From JAIBJN01 sp035762005 (lineage in GTDB: Bacteria > Actinomycetota > Thermoleophilia > Gaiellales > Gaiellaceae): 15,909 nt of DNA. The position numbers and the translations under genes are program-made. The notes beneath the pieces were generated by a model. The model was not told the origin of the DNA. It saw nothing but the letters and a program-made list of their open reading frames with translations, and did not search any database. Of this stretch, positions 12,702 to 15,909 are shown piece after piece. Position 1 is the stretch's first letter. Every line of letters starts with the position of its first letter. The stretch covers positions 1-15,909 of the forward strand of contig DASTQA010000075.1 of the NCBI GenBank assembly GCA_035762005.1, read 5' to 3'.

Positions 12702-13715
12702 GTGGGTCACGGAGTCAGGCCGCCGCTCCCGACCGAGCTCCAGGTGGAGGTCACGGGGGCGTGCAACCTGGCCTGCCGCATGTGCCTCGTGAGCTACAGG
12801 CCGAAGCTCGGCAAGGCGCAGGGAGCGATGAGCTTCGACCTCTTCAAGCGCGTCGTCGACGACCTTCCTCGGCTCGAGAAGCTCACGCTCCAGGGGCTCG
12901 GCGAGCCGCTGCTCGCGCCCGACCTGCTCCGGATGGTGGAGTACGCGTCCGGGCGCGGCGTCCGGGTCGGATTCAACACGAACGGGACGCTCCTGACGGA
13001 GGAGCGCGCCGAGCGGCTCGTCACCGCGGGCCTCGACTGGCTCCACGTCTCCCTCGACGGGGCGACCGCGGCCACGTACGAGCACGTCCGGCGCGGCTCA
13101 GACTTCGAGACGGTGGCGCGCAACGTCCGCGGGCTCGTCGCGGTCATGCGCCGGCTGGAGGCGGAGCGCCCGCTCCTCTCCCTCGTCTTCGTCGCCATGC
13201 GCCGTAACCTCGCGGAGCTCCCCGACCTCGTCCGGCGCGCGCACGAGTGGGGCGTCGGGCGGCTCTTCGTCCAGAACCTCTCGCACTCGTTCAGCGACAC
13301 CGACCCGGCCGACGGGTACGCGGGCATCCGCGAGTACGCGCAGGACGAGGCGCTCTGGGGGGAGGGCGACGGGCGCCAGGCGGAGGCCGTCTTCGGCGAG
13401 GCGCGCGGGCTCGCGGACGATCTCGGCGTCGAGCTGCGGCTTCCGCGCCTGGAGGAGCCGCCGCCGCGCCCCCGGGCCCACGGCACGCCGGGCTGCCACT
13501 GGCCCTTCGGCTCCGCGTACGTCACCCACGACGCCAAGGTGCAGCCCTGCTGCATGGTCATGGGCTCGGACCGGGCCGTGCTCGGCGAGGTCGGCGCCGG
13601 CGGCTTCGAGGCCGTCTGGACGGGCGAGGACTACCGGGCGTTCCGCGAGGGCCTCCTCGGGGGCGACCCTCCCGCCGTCTGCCGGGGGTGCTCGCTCTAC
13701 CGCGGCGTCTTCTGA
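12702..13715 (+). CDS. Radical SAM / SPASM-domain protein
   Basis: 337 residues, cytoplasmic. The cluster motif C21-NLA-C25-RM-C28 binds the 4Fe-4S cluster that cleaves S-adenosylmethionine. The barrel shows LTLQGLGEPLLAPDL, GFNTNGTLLT and WLHVSLDGATAATYEHVRRG, typical of the MoaA/SPASM branch. The C-terminal auxiliary-cluster region has C265 (GCHWPFG), C283-C284 (VQPCC) and C327-RG-C330 (VCRGCSLYRG), a shortened SPASM/Twitch set. The substrate is unknown: SPASM proteins mature peptides or proteins or modify small molecules, and I found no recognisable precursor peptide nearby. Start GTG at 12702; no good ribosome binding site, and an imperfect TAGGCG box lies 6 nt upstream. The two small alpha-beta barrel genes follow on the same strand after 40 bp. 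Confidence 0.9.
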   Translation: MGHGVRPPLPTELQVEVTGACNLACRMCLVSYRPKLGKAQGAMSFDLFKRVVDDLPRLEKLTLQGLGEPLLAPDLLRMVEYASGRGVRVGFNTNGTLLTEERAERLVTAGLDWLHVSLDGATAATYEHVRRGSDFETVARNVRGLVAVMRRLEAERPLLSLVFVAMRRNLAELPDLVRRAHEWGVGRLFVQNLSHSFSDTDPADGYAGIREYAQDEALWGEGDGRQAEAVFGEARGLADDLGVELRLPRLEEPPPRPRAHGTPGCHWPFGSAYVTHDAKVQPCCMVMGSDRAVLGEVGAGGFEAVWTGEDYRAFREGLLGGDPPAVCRGCSLYRGVF

Positions 13716-13742
13716 CCGTTCGCGCCGAAACCGCCCGACCCG

Positions 13743-13748
13743 TAAGCT
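13743..13748 (+). promoter_or_regulatory. Candidate -10 box before the first alpha-beta barrel gene
   Basis: TAAGCT ends 7 nt before the GTG at 13756, and no Shine-Dalgarno lies between. This fits a leaderless transcript starting in the 40-bp gap after the radical SAM gene. Confidence 0.35.
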
Positions 13749-13755
13749 CTACGCC

Positions 13756-14052
13756 GTGCACGCGAGCCTCACCACCGTCCGCGACGGAGGGCCCGACGTC
13801 GGCCAGACCGCCCGCATGGCGGCCGAGTCGATGCTCTCCTGGCTGCGCGAGTTCGACGGCTACCGCGGGCTCCTCGTCTTCGCCGACGCCTCGTCCGGGA
13901 CGGCCCGGATCATGACGCTCTGGGACAGCCGCCAGGCGCTCGAGCGAAGCGAGCGTGCCCGCACGCAGGTGCGCGAGAGCATGGTCGCGGCCGCCGGAGC
14001 CGCGATCGAGAGCGTCGAGCGGTACGAGCTCGTGCTCGACGACCGCTCGTAG
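13756..14052 (+). CDS. Dimeric alpha-beta-barrel domain protein (ABM-like), copy 1
   Basis: 98 residues with the beta-alpha-beta-beta-alpha-beta order of ferredoxin-like ABM/stress-responsive barrel proteins. HASLTTV starts the fold, a helix with ESMLSWLREFDGYRG leads to LLVFADASSGTARIMTLWDS, then a second helix rich in Arg/Glu, ending VERYELVL. It is a paralogue of the next gene (shared TT, WLR, G-[YF]-RG, AR and a W followed by two residues before an Ala-rich helix). Members can be small monooxygenases or heme-degrading or simply sensor-like proteins; no catalytic residue is diagnostic here. GTG start, probably leaderless. Confidence 0.75.
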   Translation: MHASLTTVRDGGPDVGQTARMAAESMLSWLREFDGYRGLLVFADASSGTARIMTLWDSRQALERSERARTQVRESMVAAAGAAIESVERYELVLDDRS

Positions 14053-14093
14053 CCGGAGGCGGCGGTTCCTCGTAGACTCCGGGCGAGGCACCC

Positions 14094-14402
14094 GTGTACG
14101 CGCGCGTCACGACGTTCGAGGGAGACCCCCAGCGCATCGAGGAGGGCATCCGGCTCTTCCGCGACGAGGTGATCCCCTGGCTTCGCGACTCGACCGGCTT
14201 CCGCGGCTGGATCGTCCTCCTCGACCGTGGGAACCGGCGGGCACGCGGCATCAGCTTCTGGGAGACCGAGGAGGCGATGCAGGCCGACGAGAAGAGCGGC
14301 GGGGCGCTCCGGGACGAGGTGGCCGAGAACCTCGAGCTGCCGATGACGGACCTCGAGTTCTACGAGGTCGCCGCGATCGAGGCCCTCACGCTCGACGACT
14401 GA
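14094..14402 (+). CDS. Dimeric alpha-beta-barrel domain protein (ABM-like), copy 2
   Basis: 102 residues with the same fold order as its neighbour: YARVTTFEGDPQRIEEGIRL (strand and helix), VIPWLRDSTGFRGWIVLLDR, ARGISFWETEEAMQ, and a terminal strand DLEFYEVAAIEAL. GTG start at 14094 with GAGG 5 nt upstream. TAGACT at 14073-14078 could be its own -10. The gene follows copy 1 by 41 bp. Similar small proteins often act as homodimers; two adjacent diverged copies could form a heterodimer, which is inference. Substrate unknown. Confidence 0.8.
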   Translation: MYARVTTFEGDPQRIEEGIRLFRDEVIPWLRDSTGFRGWIVLLDRGNRRARGISFWETEEAMQADEKSGGALRDEVAENLELPMTDLEFYEVAAIEALTLDD

Positions 14403-14469
14403 TCAGCGGCCCGGGCGCCGGTGGCGGTCGCCTCACGGGCGCCGAGCCGGCGCAGGGCAGGATGTGCGC

Positions 14470-15639
14470 GTGGGCGAACGCGTCCTCACGCGCGGGGAGC
14501 TGAACCGGGCGCTGCTCGCACGGCAGCTCCTGCTCCGTCGGCGCCGACTGCCGGTCGTCCGCGCGATCGAGCGTGTCGGCGGCCTCCAGGCCCAGTGGCC
14601 GCCCTCGCCGTTCGTCGCGCTCTGGGCCCGGCTCGAGGGCTTCGCGCGCGCGGACCTCGTGCGCGCGCTCGAGCGGCGACGCGTCGTCAAGGCGACCCTC
14701 ATGCGGTCGACGCTCCACCACGTGAGCGCGGCGGACTACCTCGCGTACGCCGGGCTCCTCCGGGAGGTGCGTCTGGCCTCGCTCGCGCGCCGGGCCGACC
14801 GCGACGGCGTCGAGGACGACCTCGACGTGCTCGCCGACCGGCTCCTCGCGCTCACCTCGTCCAGCCCGCGCTCGCGGCCGGACCTGCTCGAGCTCCTCGG
14901 GCTGCCGAAGCTCCGTCCCGACGACCCGCGTCCGTGGACGGTGTGGCACCTGCTCGCCGCCCGGCTGAGCCTCCTGCACACGCCGGCGGCGAGCGCCTGG
15001 CGCCACAACACCGCCGGCGGCGCCTTCGTCCCGGCGCGCGTCTGGCTCGGGGCCGAGCCGGAGGGCGGCGAGGAGGCGGCCGGGCATCTCGTCCGCCGCT
15101 ACCTGACGGCGTTCGGCCCCGCTTCCCGCACTGACGTCGCGCAGTGGACCGGCGTGCCCCTCGCCGCGCTCGAGCCGGCCCTGGGCCGGCTACGGCTCCG
15201 CCGCTTCCGCGACGAGTCGGGCCGGGAGCTCCTCGACCTGCCGCGCGCACCCCTTCCTCCGGCCGCGGTCGAGGCGCCGGTCCGCTTCCTGCCGCGCTGG
15301 GACAGCGCGCTCCTCGCCCACGCCGACCGCTCGCGGATCCTGCCCGCGGAGCGGCGGAGCACGGTGATCGCGCGAAACGGCGACGTGCACAGCACGTTCC
15401 TCGTCGACGGCTTCGTGGCGGGCACCTGGACGGTCGAGGACGGGCGGGTCGTGGCGGAGCCGTTCGAGCCGCTGCCCACGCGGGCCCGGAGGGAGCTCGA
15501 GCGCGAGGCCGCCGCGCTCGCGGCGCTCTACGCCGGGAGCGACCGGCCGCGACGACGGCGGACGGCACGCACCACGGCGGGCCCGCCCGCGATCCAGGCG
15601 AGCACGAGCGGCCAGAGGTTGCCGCCGGCGAGGTCGTAG
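14470..15639 (+). CDS. Winged-helix DNA-binding protein of the AlkZ/HTH_42 family
   Basis: 389 residues from GTG 14470, chosen because AGGA (14459-14462) lies 7 nt upstream; GTG 14464 is in frame but too close to that site. Family segments: LTRGELNRALLARQLLLRR; GGLQAQWPPSPFVALWARLE with Q40-A-Q42; ATLMRSTLHHVSAADYLAY; YLTAFGPASRTDVAQWTGV; RFLPRWDSALLAHADRSRIL; and NGDVHSTFLVDGFVAGTW. The QxQ motif is the catalytic pair of AlkZ, a DNA glycosylase that unhooks interstrand crosslinks, so a role in repair of bulky or crosslink-type DNA damage is plausible. The conserved domain ends near 15537. The last 34 residues (Arg/Thr/Pro-rich) run antisense over the 3' end of the convergent membrane-protein gene. 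No membrane segment is seen. Confidence 0.85.
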   Translation: MGERVLTRGELNRALLARQLLLRRRRLPVVRAIERVGGLQAQWPPSPFVALWARLEGFARADLVRALERRRVVKATLMRSTLHHVSAADYLAYAGLLREVRLASLARRADRDGVEDDLDVLADRLLALTSSSPRSRPDLLELLGLPKLRPDDPRPWTVWHLLAARLSLLHTPAASAWRHNTAGGAFVPARVWLGAEPEGGEEAAGHLVRRYLTAFGPASRTDVAQWTGVPLAALEPALGRLRLRRFRDESGRELLDLPRAPLPPAAVEAPVRFLPRWDSALLAHADRSRILPAERRSTVIARNGDVHSTFLVDGFVAGTWTVEDGRVVAEPFEPLPTRARRELEREAAALAALYAGSDRPRRRRTARTTAGPPAIQASTSGQRLPPARS

Positions 15640-15909
15640 TCCGCCAGGAGCTCCGACCAGGACTTGCGGTCGACGGCACGGCCGAGGCCCAGCTCGAAGA
15701 GCACGGTGAGGAGCGCCCACGTCGCTCCGACGGCGAGCGCCGTCCGGAGCGTCGGGAGCGGCCAGCGCCGCTCGAGGAGCATGAAGTAGAGGGCGAGCTG
15801 GACGACGAGCGAGGCCGCCGACACCCGGTTCGCCGTCCGCGGCCCCAGCCGGTCGGCGTAGAGCGCCTCGCGCACGACGCCGTTCGCGGTCCCGAGCGCC
15901 GAGCCGCCC
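15528..15909 (-). CDS. Membrane protein, N-terminus beyond the right edge
   Basis: At least 126 residues are in the window. The frame is open to the right edge, so the start lies outside. A GTG at 15875 is possible, but the preceding SALGTANGVVREALYADRLG continues a segment that reads like the first hydrophobic region of this family, so I treat it as partial. Visible membrane segments: VSAASLVVQLALYFMLL; LRTALAVGATWALLTVLFEL; and LWPLVLAWIAGGPAVV, with SWSELLADYDLAGG before the last and a basic tail RRRRGRSLPA. I recall similar four-helix hypothetical membrane proteins in several phyla; function unknown. It converges on and overlaps the AlkZ-like gene by 112 bp. Confidence 0.75.
   Translation of the reverse strand, partial: GGSALGTANGVVREALYADRLGPRTANRVSAASLVVQLALYFMLLERRWPLPTLRTALAVGATWALLTVLFELGLGRAVDRKSWSELLADYDLAGGNLWPLVLAWIAGGPAVVRAVRRRRGRSLPA

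Noticed and set aside
12661..13755. A RiPP precursor peptide next to the radical SAM/SPASM gene
   Set aside because: No small ORF with a leader/core look was seen in the flanking gaps of 41 and 40 bp or overlapping frames.
1..15909. CRISPR array or retroelement
   Set aside because: No regularly spaced repeats and no reverse transcriptase or Cas motifs were seen on either strand.

Overview
This is a GC-rich bacterial window. Gene content and style point to an actinobacterium, most likely class Thermoleophilia (Gaiellales/Solirubrobacterales type): many GTG starts, a tRNA without an encoded CCA end, TAnnnT-type -10 boxes close to start codons, an Rpf-like lytic transglycosylase, UdgX, and several short proteins I associate with that class. 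The taxonomic placement is inference from recall, not a search.

Left end (1-1530). A glycoside hydrolase family 15 gene runs off the left edge on the minus strand. Next comes a small decayed integrated element. An intact tRNA-Ala(UGC) gene (1401-1473, minus) has its 3' half repeated exactly as a 52-bp direct repeat at 584-635 and 1395-1446. Between the copies lie only about 760 bp, holding the C-terminal stub of a tyrosine recombinase (1145-1363) and a possible 62-residue leaderless ORF. This is a tRNA-targeted integrative element reduced almost to its att sites.

Middle left (1531-4807), all on the minus strand. A Usp-like protein, a short conserved-type hypothetical protein, and a membrane-bound diguanylate cyclase (HAMP, GAF-like, intact GGEEF and I-site) whose upstream region looks like a sigma-28/FliA promoter. 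Two small overlapping membrane-protein genes follow, the second apparently starting at CTG inside a CTGA overlap.

Middle (4946-8986). A secreted Rpf/transglycosylase-like protein converges on a strong hairpin with nrtR. NrtR (Nudix-derived NAD regulator with a dead Nudix box) is divergent from a nicotinamidase-like gene, and an imperfect palindrome in the shared 47-bp gap is a candidate operator. A 12-bp GC hairpin separates this from a YyaL-type thioredoxin-fold/glycosidase-fold protein.

Middle right (8902-12660). A small helix-turn-helix-like hypothetical protein, UdgX (uracil-DNA glycosylase superfamily with the KRRIH loop), an L,D-transpeptidase divergent from a GH25 lysozyme-like protein, a small membrane protein, and CsaA.

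Right end (12702-15909). A radical SAM/SPASM protein, two tandem paralogous dimeric alpha-beta-barrel proteins, an AlkZ-like winged-helix DNA glycosylase candidate, and a membrane-protein gene entering from the right edge.

Functional themes are cell-wall remodelling (Rpf-like, LDT, GH25), DNA repair (UdgX, AlkZ-like), NAD control (NrtR/PncA) and c-di-GMP signalling. Apart from the att-flanked remnant the region looks chromosomal. I did not find a convincing new multi-gene system.
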